Below are positions 37,739 to 46,094 of a stretch of 64,000 nucleotides of DNA, piece after piece. The notes under the pieces were generated by a model. The model was not told the DNA's origin. It worked only from the letters and a program-made list of their open reading frames with translations, and ran no database searches. Made by a program: the position numbers and the translations under genes. The stretch comes from JBDOQU01 sp039839375. Lineage in GTDB: Bacteria; Pseudomonadota; Alphaproteobacteria; DSM-16000; Inquilinaceae. Where the stretch lies: contig NZ_JBDOQU010000012.1 of assembly GCF_039839375.1 (NCBI RefSeq), forward strand, positions 71,223 through 135,222, in the 5' to 3' direction. How positions within the stretch are numbered: the stretch's first letter is position 1; the number at the start of each line of letters is the position of its first letter.

Positions 37739-39259
37739 ATGACGGACGATGCGATGGACAGCCCTCCAGCCGACAGGAAGCCGATTCTCCGTCCGGGAGA
37801 GACCTGCTGGCGCATCGCCCGCGCCGGCCGGATGACGCCGATCGTTGACGCCGCCGATTACTTCACGGCGGCGAAATCGGCGATGATGAAGGCGCGCCAT
37901 TCGATCCTTCTGGTCGGCTGGGACTTCGACACCCGCATCACGCTCGAACGGGACGGCCACCGGCAGGATGCGCCGAACCGGCTGGGGCGGTTCCTCCGCT
38001 GGCTGGTGCGGGAGCGACCAGATCTCCGAATCCACCTGCTGAAATGGGATCCGGGAATCGTGCAGTCGCTGGGGCACGGCATCATGCCGCTGGTCCTGCT
38101 GCAGATGGCCAGCCGGCGTCGGGTCCGCTTCAAGCTGGACCGCCACCATCCCGTCGCCGCCTGCCATCACCAGAAGATCGTGGTGATCGACGACGCCCTG
38201 GCCTTCTGCGGCGGCATCGACATAACGGTGGATCGCTGGGACACCTCCGACCATGCCGACCGCAACCCCAACAGGCGGCGACCGGACGGCAGCCTTCACG
38301 GCCCCTGGCACGACGTGACGACGGCCGTCGACGGGGAAGTCGCCAGGGCGCTGGGCGAACTTGCGCGGGAGCGATGGCGTCAAGCCACCGGCGAGGGACT
38401 TCCCGTCCCGCCGGAAGGCGGCGACCTCTGGCCGGACGGGCTGGCGCCGATGCTGCGCGATATCGACGTCGCCATCGCCCGATCCCAGCCGGAACATGAA
38501 GACCAGCCGGAAGCGCGGGAGATCGAGGCGCTCTATCTTCAAGCCATAGGTTCGGCACAGCGGACAATTTATCTGGAAAGCCAGTACTTTGCTTCCCGCC
38601 GGATCGCGGAGGCCATCGTCCGGCGGTTGGGAGAGCCCGAAGGGCCGGAGATCGTGGTCGTGAACCCGGAGACCGCCGACGGCTGGCTGGAGGAAGAGGT
38701 GATGGGATCGGCCCGCGCGCGGCTTCTCTCCCTGATCGGACGGTCCGACACCCATGGACGCTTCCGGCTCTATACGCCGGTGACGGAGGGTGGAACGCCG
38801 ATCTATGTCCACGCCAAGGTGATGGTGATCGACGACAGGCTGCTGCGGGTCGGTTCGTCGAACCTCAACAACCGGTCCTTGGGGCTGGACACGGAGTGCG
38901 ACCTGGCCGTGGAAGCCGGGGAAGAGGATCGCGACCTCCGCCGGGCCATCGTCGCGTTCCGCAACCGGCTCCTGGCCGAGCATCTGGGGAAGAGCGTGGA
39001 GGAGGCGGGTGAGGCTTTCGCGCGGTCGGCCTCCTTCATCCAGGCGGTGGAGGGGTTGCGCGGTTCCGAACGCTCGCTCCGCCCCTTCGTCCCGCCCGAA
39101 CTGACGGAGGAGGAGAAGGCGCTGACGGAAACCGACCTGCTGGACCCGGAGCGACCGGGTCGGTCGCTCGATTCCCTGAGGCGGTTCCTCACGCTCCTGA
39201 CCTCGCGATTCCTCCCCCGATTAGGGTGGCCGGTGGCGCGAAGCCGCGAGCCATCATAG
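37739..39259 (+). CDS. Phospholipase D superfamily protein (cardiolipin synthase-like)
   Basis: 506 residues from the ATG at 37739. It has two HKD motifs: HQKIVVIDD (His144, Lys146, Asp151) and HAKVMVIDD (His358, Lys360, Asp365), each followed by the GG/GS segment, so the active site is complete. No membrane helices are visible, unlike typical cardiolipin synthase A, and the C-terminal 100 residues (LTEEEKALTETDLLDPERPG) are soluble. It could be a cytosolic phosphodiesterase, phospholipase or cardiolipin synthase of the C type. It follows the AI-2E transporter by 22 bp and is probably co-transcribed. Confidence 0.87.
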   Translation: MTDDAMDSPPADRKPILRPGETCWRIARAGRMTPIVDAADYFTAAKSAMMKARHSILLVGWDFDTRITLERDGHRQDAPNRLGRFLRWLVRERPDLRIHLLKWDPGIVQSLGHGIMPLVLLQMASRRRVRFKLDRHHPVAACHHQKIVVIDDALAFCGGIDITVDRWDTSDHADRNPNRRRPDGSLHGPWHDVTTAVDGEVARALGELARERWRQATGEGLPVPPEGGDLWPDGLAPMLRDIDVAIARSQPEHEDQPEAREIEALYLQAIGSAQRTIYLESQYFASRRIAEAIVRRLGEPEGPEIVVVNPETADGWLEEEVMGSARARLLSLIGRSDTHGRFRLYTPVTEGGTPIYVHAKVMVIDDRLLRVGSSNLNNRSLGLDTECDLAVEAGEEDRDLRRAIVAFRNRLLAEHLGKSVEEAGEAFARSASFIQAVEGLRGSERSLRPFVPPELTEEEKALTETDLLDPERPGRSLDSLRRFLTLLTSRFLPRLGWPVARSREPS

Positions 39260-39307
39260 AGTTCTGCCACGATCCATGTCGTCCGACGAAGACATCAGGG
39301 AGATATC

Positions 39308-39673
39308 ATGACGATCATGACCAAGATTCCGGGCCTCCTGATCACGGCGGCGGCCGCCTTCGCCCTGTCGGCTTGCGCGGACCTCGCCAAGCCGGGGGAG
39401 GAGCTGTGGCCCTACGGCTATGAGGATACGGGCCTCCAGGACGCCGGCGCGGCCGGGCTGGAAACCATCGCGGAGAACGGGCCCGCCTACCTGGCGCGCG
39501 GGTCCTTCGAAGGCCGGCCCGCCATCTTCGTCGGCAACCGGCATTCCGCACGGACCATCGTCGTGGTCTACCAGCTCGACGGCGGCTCCGTCGAACGCCT
39601 CCGCCTCGCCCCCGGCGCCCGCGCCCCCGTCTCCACCACCGCCGGCGGCGGCCGGCTGATCGCGGTGATGTAA
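39308..39673 (+). CDS. Small predicted lipoprotein, unknown function
   Basis: 121 residues, a type II signal peptide with a hydrophobic core (LLITAAAAFALSAC) and the lipobox LSAC (Cys about residue 22), so it is likely anchored in the outer or inner membrane. The mature part is a compact beta-rich domain (FEGRPAIFVGNRHSARTIVVVYQL). I do not recognise a family. It comes 48 bases after the phospholipase gene on the same strand. The 184-bp gap after it is AT-rich and separates it from the signalling cluster. Confidence 0.65.
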   Translation: MTIMTKIPGLLITAAAAFALSACADLAKPGEELWPYGYEDTGLQDAGAAGLETIAENGPAYLARGSFEGRPAIFVGNRHSARTIVVVYQLDGGSVERLRLAPGARAPVSTTAGGGRLIAVM

Positions 39674-39857
39674 CCAGTCGCCGGAGAACTAAAAGTCGAA
39701 AATCTTTCGTCGGGCGGCTTTGATTTGTCATTGTGTTGCGCCATCCGCCTACCGTACAAATAATCGAGTGACGACGATTTCCCGGCGCCCCGGTCGGGGA
39801 TCGGCTTGGACGGCGGGATCGGTTCGGCAACCCTGACTACCGACGGTGTGGGGTGCG

Positions 39858-42623
39858 ATGTCGCCTTCCGGGTCGTCCAAGACTGGAGATTGGTCGGTAT
39901 CGGCCGACCCTGGCCGGGCCGTCGGCGGTGATGCGCCCCGCCCACGGCGCACGCATCTGAAAATCCGCGAGAAGTCGATCGCGTTGTTCGTGCTCTGCGC
40001 GCTCCTGCCGCTCTGTGCAGTGGCGATCGGTTCCTTCATCACAGCGAAGCAGGCTCTGCGGCATCTGGTCGATTCCGAATTGACCCTCGTCGCTCGTGAC
40101 ACGCTTCGCCAGTTCGAGTTGTTTTTCAGCGATGCCTTGGTCGATTTGTCGACCTGGAGCCGACTGCAAGTCATGCAGGAGGTCCTGATCGACGATGCAA
40201 GCGGCGGCATCGCTGCCGAGCTACCACGTCTTCGCGAGCAGTATCCGCACTTCGCCGACCTGCTGGTCGTCAATCGGCACGGCACGGCGGTTGCCGCGGC
40301 GGATCCGGCCAATATCGGCCGATCTCTTGCGGAAGAGCCGTTCTTCGCGGCCACGCAAGTTGGCGAAATCTACCAAGGCGATGTCCAGCATGTAGAGCTT
40401 CGGCCGGGCCTCTCGATGATCCTCGCCATGCCGATCCGGGCGAATTACGATCCGGATCTGGTGATCGGGAGCCTGGTCGGCGTCGTCGGGTGGGACCGGG
40501 TGCAGGGCCGTCTCGAGCAGATTTCGATCGCCGGCACGGAACAAGGCCAGGACCTGATCGTGGCGCTGCTCACGAGCGAGCACGCGAAGTCCGAAGAGAC
40601 CGAGGGACAGCCCCGGGGACGCGGCCAGGATCAGAGTCACGTTACCCTTTACACGACTCCCTATGCCTCCGACCTGATCGAGGCCGACGCGTCCTTCGGT
40701 GCTCATGGAGACGACGCTATCCGCGAGGTTCAACTCGCCGAGCGTCCGTACCTGGTCGCGACCGCGTTCTCCCGGGCGCAGCCGCCGTTCGCCGACCCGC
40801 ATTGGGAACTCCACGCCGCCGTCGCGACGGATGTTGCGCTCGCCGGTCTTGGACGATTGCAGACGCAATTCCTGGTGCTTGGCGCCATATCCTGCGCGCT
40901 TGCGCTTGCACTCGGCTGGTTCGGCGCCAGCAATCTGGTTCGGCCGATGGCCAGGATTATCGGCGCCATGAGGGAGCTTGCTGCGGGCAATACCGAGATC
41001 ACGGTGCCAGCACTACATCGTCACGATGAAATCGGCGAGATGGCAGCGGCGCTCAAGGTATTCCAGGAGACCGCGCGCGACCGCGCCCTGAAGCACGCCG
41101 AACTGCTGGTCGCCAAGGATCAAGCCGAGGAAGCAAACCAGTCGAAAAGCCAGTTCCTCGCCAACATGAGCCATGAACTCCGGACGCCGCTCAACGCCAT
41201 TATCGGCTATAGCGAGATGCTGCTCGAAGAGGCGGACGAGTTGGGACAGCACGGTTTGGCGGCTGACCTTGAGAAGATCCGTTCGGCCGCCCGGCATCTG
41301 CTCGCCTTGATCAACGACATACTTGACCTGTCGAAGATCGAAGCCGGGAAGATGGATGTGTTTATCGAGGAATTCGACGTTGCGGCGATGCTGAACGACG
41401 TCCGGACCACAATCGAACCGCTGATCGAGCGCAAGAACAACACACTCGAAGTTCTGTTCGAGGGCGAGCTTGGCCGTATGCGCTCCGACCCGACGAAAGT
41501 ACGCCAGAACCTCTTCAACCTTCTGAGCAATGCCGCGAAGTTCACCCAGGATGGCCAGATCACGTTGAGCGCGCGCCGGCTGGCCGACGATTCGGGGCAA
41601 TGGCTGGAGTTTCGCGTCACCGATACCGGTATCGGGATGACGCAGGAGCAACTTGCCAAGCTGTTCCAACCCTTCACGCAGGCCGATGCCTCGACCACGC
41701 GCCATTACGGCGGCACCGGTCTCGGTCTCGCCATCACCAAGCACTTCTGCCGCATGCTCGGCGGCGACGTGCGAGTGGAGAGCGAACATGGCAAGGGTTC
41801 GACGTTCACCGTCCTTCTGCCGGCGATCCGGGAGGGTGAAACGATCGAGCGGAGCACCGTCGACCTCGTGCGTGGCCGTAGCGGCACGATCCTCGTGATC
41901 GACGACGAACGCTCCACTCATGCACTCTTGGAGCGCGAACTTGGCGCGCATGGCTACCGCGTGATCCACGCGATGAGCGGGGCCGAAGGGCTGAGGCTGG
42001 CACGACAAACCCGGCCGGACGCAATCACGCTCGACGTGATCATGCCCGAGATGGATGGTTGGTCCGTCCTGCGCTCGCTGAAACAGGATCCGGACGTGTC
42101 CGACATCCCTGTGCTCATGGTCACCGTCCTGGGCGACCGGGAGATGGGCTATGCGCTCGGCGCGACCGACTTCCTCGTCAAGCCGGTCGATACCGAATCC
42201 TTGCTCCGGCTGCTCACGCGGTACCGCGCCGTCGACGGGACGGGCGAAGTGCTCGTGGTCGATGACGACCCCGCGACACGGGACGTGCTTCGGCGGATGC
42301 TGACCAGGGAAGGCTGGCGTGTGCGTGAGGCGACCAATGGCCGAGAGGGCCTGGAGGCGCTCAGCGATTCCACGCCGGCGCTCGTGCTGCTTGACCTCAT
42401 GATGCCTGAGATGGACGGCCTCGAGATGCTCGAGACCATGCGGCAGGCCGAAACCTTACGGACGATTCCGGTGGTCGTGATAACGGCCAAGGATCTCTCG
42501 CGTAATGAGGCCGAGTGGCTTCGGGACCACGCCGAACGCGTATTCCATAAGGGTGCGTATCGGCGGTCGGAGTTGATCCGGGTCATCCGTGAAATGCTGG
42601 CGCGGCGTCTGGCCGTGTCGTAA
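39858..42623 (+). CDS. Hybrid histidine kinase: Cache sensor-HAMP-HisKA-HATPase-two receivers
   Basis: 921 residues from the ATG at 39858; a GTG four codons earlier is possible. The first membrane helix (about 42-62) and second (about 334-354) enclose a periplasmic dCache-like sensor of some 270 residues. HAMP (about 356-410) is followed by HisKA with His439 in SHELRTPLNAIIGYSE, and HATPase (NLLSNAAKF, DTGIGM, GGTGLGLAI). There are two receivers: REC1 with Asp726 (LDVIMPEMDG) and conserved Lys, and REC2 with Asp846 (LDLMMPEMDG). It is a complete phosphorelay sensor. The genes downstream, a lone receiver and a cyclase with its own receiver, make it the likely input of that cluster. Confidence 0.9.
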   Translation: MSPSGSSKTGDWSVSADPGRAVGGDAPRPRRTHLKIREKSIALFVLCALLPLCAVAIGSFITAKQALRHLVDSELTLVARDTLRQFELFFSDALVDLSTWSRLQVMQEVLIDDASGGIAAELPRLREQYPHFADLLVVNRHGTAVAAADPANIGRSLAEEPFFAATQVGEIYQGDVQHVELRPGLSMILAMPIRANYDPDLVIGSLVGVVGWDRVQGRLEQISIAGTEQGQDLIVALLTSEHAKSEETEGQPRGRGQDQSHVTLYTTPYASDLIEADASFGAHGDDAIREVQLAERPYLVATAFSRAQPPFADPHWELHAAVATDVALAGLGRLQTQFLVLGAISCALALALGWFGASNLVRPMARIIGAMRELAAGNTEITVPALHRHDEIGEMAAALKVFQETARDRALKHAELLVAKDQAEEANQSKSQFLANMSHELRTPLNAIIGYSEMLLEEADELGQHGLAADLEKIRSAARHLLALINDILDLSKIEAGKMDVFIEEFDVAAMLNDVRTTIEPLIERKNNTLEVLFEGELGRMRSDPTKVRQNLFNLLSNAAKFTQDGQITLSARRLADDSGQWLEFRVTDTGIGMTQEQLAKLFQPFTQADASTTRHYGGTGLGLAITKHFCRMLGGDVRVESEHGKGSTFTVLLPAIREGETIERSTVDLVRGRSGTILVIDDERSTHALLERELGAHGYRVIHAMSGAEGLRLARQTRPDAITLDVIMPEMDGWSVLRSLKQDPDVSDIPVLMVTVLGDREMGYALGATDFLVKPVDTESLLRLLTRYRAVDGTGEVLVVDDDPATRDVLRRMLTREGWRVREATNGREGLEALSDSTPALVLLDLMMPEMDGLEMLETMRQAETLRTIPVVVITAKDLSRNEAEWLRDHAERVFHKGAYRRSELIRVIREMLARRLAVS

Positions 42624-42687
42624 CCTTTAATCCAACGCCAATCGCGGGCCGGCGCCCCGCTATTGGCAACTCTGGGGAGGCGGACGC

Positions 42688-43089
42688 TTGGCGACAATCC
42701 TCCTGGTCGAAGACAATGAAATGAACCGCGACATGCTCTCGCGCAGGCTTGTGCGCAAGGGCTTCGAGGTCCTGATTGCGATAGACGGAGAGGCCGGCTT
42801 CAACCTCGCAGTCGGTCGGCGCCCAGACCTGATCCTCATGGATATGAGCCTCCCCGTGCTCGACGGGTGGGAAGTAACGAGGCGGTTGAAGTCACGGCCC
42901 GACACGCGGGATATTCCAGTCGTCGCCCTGACCGCCCACGCCATGTCCACGGATCGCGAGCAGGCTCTTCAGGCGGGGTGCGACGAGTATGACACCAAGC
43001 CGGTGGAGTTCGGTCGGTTGCTCGACAAGATCGAACGCCTCCTCGGGGCATCCCGTGCCGAGGTGGCCACGGAGCCTGCCGACCGGTGA
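42688..43089 (+). CDS. Single-domain response regulator
   Basis: 133 residues from a TTG at 42688 preceded by GGGGAGG 7 bases upstream. A lone receiver: acidic pocket EDNEMNRDM, phospho-acceptor Asp in LILMDMSLPVLDGWEV, conserved Thr in ALTAHAMS and Lys in YDTKPVEF. It closely resembles the DivK/CheY-like single receivers that shuttle phosphate between kinases and have no DNA-binding output. The stop codon overlaps the GTG start of the cyclase gene (GTGA), so the two are translationally coupled. Confidence 0.9.
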   Translation: MATILLVEDNEMNRDMLSRRLVRKGFEVLIAIDGEAGFNLAVGRRPDLILMDMSLPVLDGWEVTRRLKSRPDTRDIPVVALTAHAMSTDREQALQAGCDEYDTKPVEFGRLLDKIERLLGASRAEVATEPADR

Positions 43090-44702
43090 CCACGACCGAC
43101 TCTCTGATCGAGCGCCAGCGCCGCGCCAGCCTGGCTCACATCCGTCAAGAGTTGCTCGCGCCGGTCACTTCGATCATCGGCTATCAGGAGATTGTCGTCG
43201 AGGAGGCCGAGCGCCTTGGTCTCCATGCAATCCTGGCCGATCTGGGCCGCATTCTTGGCGCCGTCCGAACTCTGGCCGAGTTGCTGGACCGTCTGCTCGA
43301 TCCGGCAGGAATGCCGGACATTGCTTCCGACGGCGACTTGGCGATTGTCGAAGCCAAACTGCGCCACGACCTGCGCACGCCGCTGAACGCAATCATGGGC
43401 TACAGCGAACTGATCCTGGATGAATGCGACAGCGTCGACCTGGGCGCCCTGCGGCCGGACATCGAGCGCGTCCTTACCGAGGCCCGTCGCCTGCTTTCAC
43501 AGTTGGATAGCGTGGTTGACTTCTCGCGTCGCGAGGCAGACCGGACCGGCAATGAGGACGCCGATAACCTTGCGGCCGATCTCATGCGTGCCTTTCAGCC
43601 GATCGAAGGGGCCCCTGCGCTAAGGTCTGAAATCGGCCGAATCCTCGTCGTCGACGACAATGAAAGCAATCGCGACCTGCTGTGCCGGCGGCTCGCTCGC
43701 GACGGTCACATGGTTTCGCACGCTTCCTCCGGGCGCGCAGCGCTCGATATGCTCGCGGACGGTGAGTTCGACCTTGTTCTGCTGGACCTGATGATGCCGG
43801 ACATGAACGGCTATGAGGTCCTGACCCGACTGCGTGCGGATCCGGGGCTCCGCGAAGTTCGGGTGATCATGATCTCAGGCATCCACGAGACCGAAAGCAT
43901 CATTCGCTGCGTCGAAGCCGGGGCGGAAGATTATCTGCCCAAGCCATGCGACCCGGTTCTCCTGCGCGCACGCATCAGTGCCTGTCTTGAGCGCAAGCGT
44001 TGGCGCGATCGTGAGCACCTGTATCTCACCGAGCTCAAAGCCGAAAAGGAACGGTCCGAGGTCCTCCTGCACAACATCCTGCCCAGTTCCATCGTCCGCC
44101 GCTTGAATCAGGGCGAAAGGGCGATCGCCGATCGGCTGGAAGAGGTCAGCATTCTCTTCTGTGACGTAGTCGGTTTCTCGGCGATCGCTTCGCGTATGAC
44201 GGCCGTCCATCTGGTGGAGTACCTGACCCGGGTCTTCACGACTTTCGATCGCCTGACCCTCGATCTGGGAATCGAGAAGATCAAGACGATCGGCGATGCC
44301 TACATGGCGGCAGCCGGTCTGCCCGAACCCAGACCGGACCATGCCGAAGCCGTCGCCGAACTGGCGCTCGGCATGCTCGACGCGACCGACCGCATCTCCC
44401 GGGAAGCAGGAACACCGCTGAAGGTCCGGATCGGCATCCACACTGGTCCGGTAGTGGCGGGGGTGATCGGGACGCACAAGTTCATCTACGATGTCTGGGG
44501 CGACACGGTGAACCTGGCGAGCCGATTGGAGAGCCACGGGATGCCGAACCGCATCCATGTATCCGAGGCCGTGCAGCGTATCCTGGAGGGCCGTTACGTC
44601 TTCGAGCCACGCGGGTCGGTCGCGATCCGCGACATGGGCCAGATATCGACCTTCTTCCTATCGCGTCGCGCCGAGACCCTGGGACCCGACGGAGAGATTT
44701 AA
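43086..44702 (+). CDS. DHp-DHp-receiver-adenylate cyclase (class III)
   Basis: 538 residues from the GTG at 43086. Residues about 14-60 look like a DHp helix pair whose histidine is lost (RQELLAPVTSIIGYQE, Gln in place of His). Residues about 85-150 are a second DHp with His94 (RHDLRTPLNAIMGYSE). No ATPase domain follows; instead a receiver (Asp234 in LLDLMMPDMNG) and a class III cyclase domain (about 345-525) come next. The cyclase keeps both metal aspartates (FCDVVGF; GDAYMA), Lys (EKIKTIGD) and Asp (VWGDTVNLASR), the adenine-selecting pair, plus the transition-state Asn and Arg. It should therefore make cAMP, gated by phosphorylation of the receiver or DHp. Confidence 0.88.
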   Translation: MTTTDSLIERQRRASLAHIRQELLAPVTSIIGYQEIVVEEAERLGLHAILADLGRILGAVRTLAELLDRLLDPAGMPDIASDGDLAIVEAKLRHDLRTPLNAIMGYSELILDECDSVDLGALRPDIERVLTEARRLLSQLDSVVDFSRREADRTGNEDADNLAADLMRAFQPIEGAPALRSEIGRILVVDDNESNRDLLCRRLARDGHMVSHASSGRAALDMLADGEFDLVLLDLMMPDMNGYEVLTRLRADPGLREVRVIMISGIHETESIIRCVEAGAEDYLPKPCDPVLLRARISACLERKRWRDREHLYLTELKAEKERSEVLLHNILPSSIVRRLNQGERAIADRLEEVSILFCDVVGFSAIASRMTAVHLVEYLTRVFTTFDRLTLDLGIEKIKTIGDAYMAAAGLPEPRPDHAEAVAELALGMLDATDRISREAGTPLKVRIGIHTGPVVAGVIGTHKFIYDVWGDTVNLASRLESHGMPNRIHVSEAVQRILEGRYVFEPRGSVAIRDMGQISTFFLSRRAETLGPDGEI

Positions 44703-44808
44703 CCCGCATTCGACACGCTTTTGAGCCACTTCCCTCCGTCGCAGATCATCGGCATTCTCCTGAGTCTCGCCATTGGCGTACATCCGGAGCGACAATCGGG
44801 AGACTGCC

Positions 44809-46011
44809 ATGAACAGGATCTTGGGCGTAACGCTCGGCGCACTCGGAATGCTGTCAACATCAGCCGCAAGCGCTCTGACATTCACAGTCGTTAATACCGA
44901 GGATAGCGGCGCCGGTTCGCTTCGGCAGGCTGTTCTCGACGCCAACATTGCGGCGGGCGCCGATGCTATCGCCTTTGACGGCGAACTCGACGGTCAGGCG
45001 ATTGTGCTGACGAGCGGCCCGCTCGAGATCCTGGACAGCGTTACCATTACAGGCCCGGGACCGGACAGGCTCGTCATTCGGAGTGACGACCCGGAGGTCG
45101 ACATCGTCAGGATCGGCGGGAGCGGGATCTCGGTCGCGCTCACCGCCATCGCCATCGAGGGAGGTGAAGATGGCCTCCAGGTCAACGACGGCAGCAATGG
45201 CATCGCCGTGGCGCTTACCAATGTCAGAGTGGCACGACAGTTGTCGGACGATGCCGTCTCGATCGGCGGGGCGCTGAATCAAATTCGCGTTATCGACAGC
45301 GTCGTAGAGGGAAGTGAAGACAACATATCCGTCGAAGGCACCAGGAATGCTTTGTTCGTCATCAACAGCACTGTTCGATTGGCCGGACAGGACGGCATAG
45401 AGGTCGAAGGCGACGGCAATGCATTGATCGTCGAAAATAGCACCATCAACAACAATGGTGAGGATCCTTCATCCTTTAACGACGGGATTGATGTTGCGGG
45501 AAGTCAGAACAGCGTAAAATTAAATCAAGCCACAAGCAGTCACAACGGCGAGGACGGGCTTGATATCGAAGGCCCAAATAGTCGGGTGACAATCAGAAGC
45601 ACAACAATCGCCTTTAATGGCAGAGATGGCATCAAGGTCCAGGATATGACCTCTACATCGACAATTGACATTCAACATAGCATTGTGGCGGCGAACCAGG
45701 GTCTCGATGTTGACGGAGCAGTCACCAGCAATGGCTACAACCTGGTTGGCAATGGAGCTGGGAGCACCGGATTTAACGCCCCGGGCGATCAGGTCGGAAC
45801 GGCCGGCAGTTTGATCGACGCCCGGCTCGGCCCATTGGAACGTCATGGCGGAACCATCGCAATTCACGCGCCGCGATCCGGCAGTCCCGCAGTTAATGCC
45901 GGCGACCCGAACTTCATGCCGCCACCGGAGTTCGACCAGCGAGGTCCTGGTTTCCCTCGGGTTCTGGAGGGCCGAATTGACATCGGCGCATTCGAAGGGG
46001 GCGTCCCCTGA
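44809..46011 (+). CDS. Secreted right-handed beta-helix protein
   Basis: 400 residues from the ATG at 44809, with GGGAG 8 bases upstream. The Sec signal peptide (residues 1-25, LGVTLGALGMLSTSAASA) is followed by VNTEDSGAGSLRQAVLDANI, the start seen in many extracellular beta-helix proteins. Then come about nine beta-helix rungs of 22-25 residues with ND/GED turns (DDAVSIGG, DGIEVEGDGN, DGIDVAGS, DGLDIEG), ending with DIGAFEGG. It resembles parallel-beta-helix proteins that bind or cut polysaccharides, but no catalytic site can be named. The base composition is lower in GC than in flanking genes. It may be a target of the cAMP or phosphorelay cluster upstream. Confidence 0.82.
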   Translation: MNRILGVTLGALGMLSTSAASALTFTVVNTEDSGAGSLRQAVLDANIAAGADAIAFDGELDGQAIVLTSGPLEILDSVTITGPGPDRLVIRSDDPEVDIVRIGGSGISVALTAIAIEGGEDGLQVNDGSNGIAVALTNVRVARQLSDDAVSIGGALNQIRVIDSVVEGSEDNISVEGTRNALFVINSTVRLAGQDGIEVEGDGNALIVENSTINNNGEDPSSFNDGIDVAGSQNSVKLNQATSSHNGEDGLDIEGPNSRVTIRSTTIAFNGRDGIKVQDMTSTSTIDIQHSIVAANQGLDVDGAVTSNGYNLVGNGAGSTGFNAPGDQVGTAGSLIDARLGPLERHGGTIAIHAPRSGSPAVNAGDPNFMPPPEFDQRGPGFPRVLEGRIDIGAFEGGVP

Positions 46012-46047
46012 TCGCGTTGATGTGCGTCGCAGTCCGTCACACGCAAA

Positions 46048-46077
46048 GAAAAACGCCCGGCCTGCATGGCCGGGCGT
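46048..46077 (-). terminator. Rho-independent terminator of nrdJ
   Basis: On the minus strand, a 10-bp perfect stem, ACGCCCGGCC with GGCCGGGCGT (46077-46053), has a 5-base loop and is followed by T-rich sequence. It comes 18 bases after the nrdJ stop. The sequence just before it (GCCTCCCTGTGAACT) is shared with the terminator at 20370. Confidence 0.9.
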
Positions 46078-46094
46078 AGTTCACAGGGAGGCTA

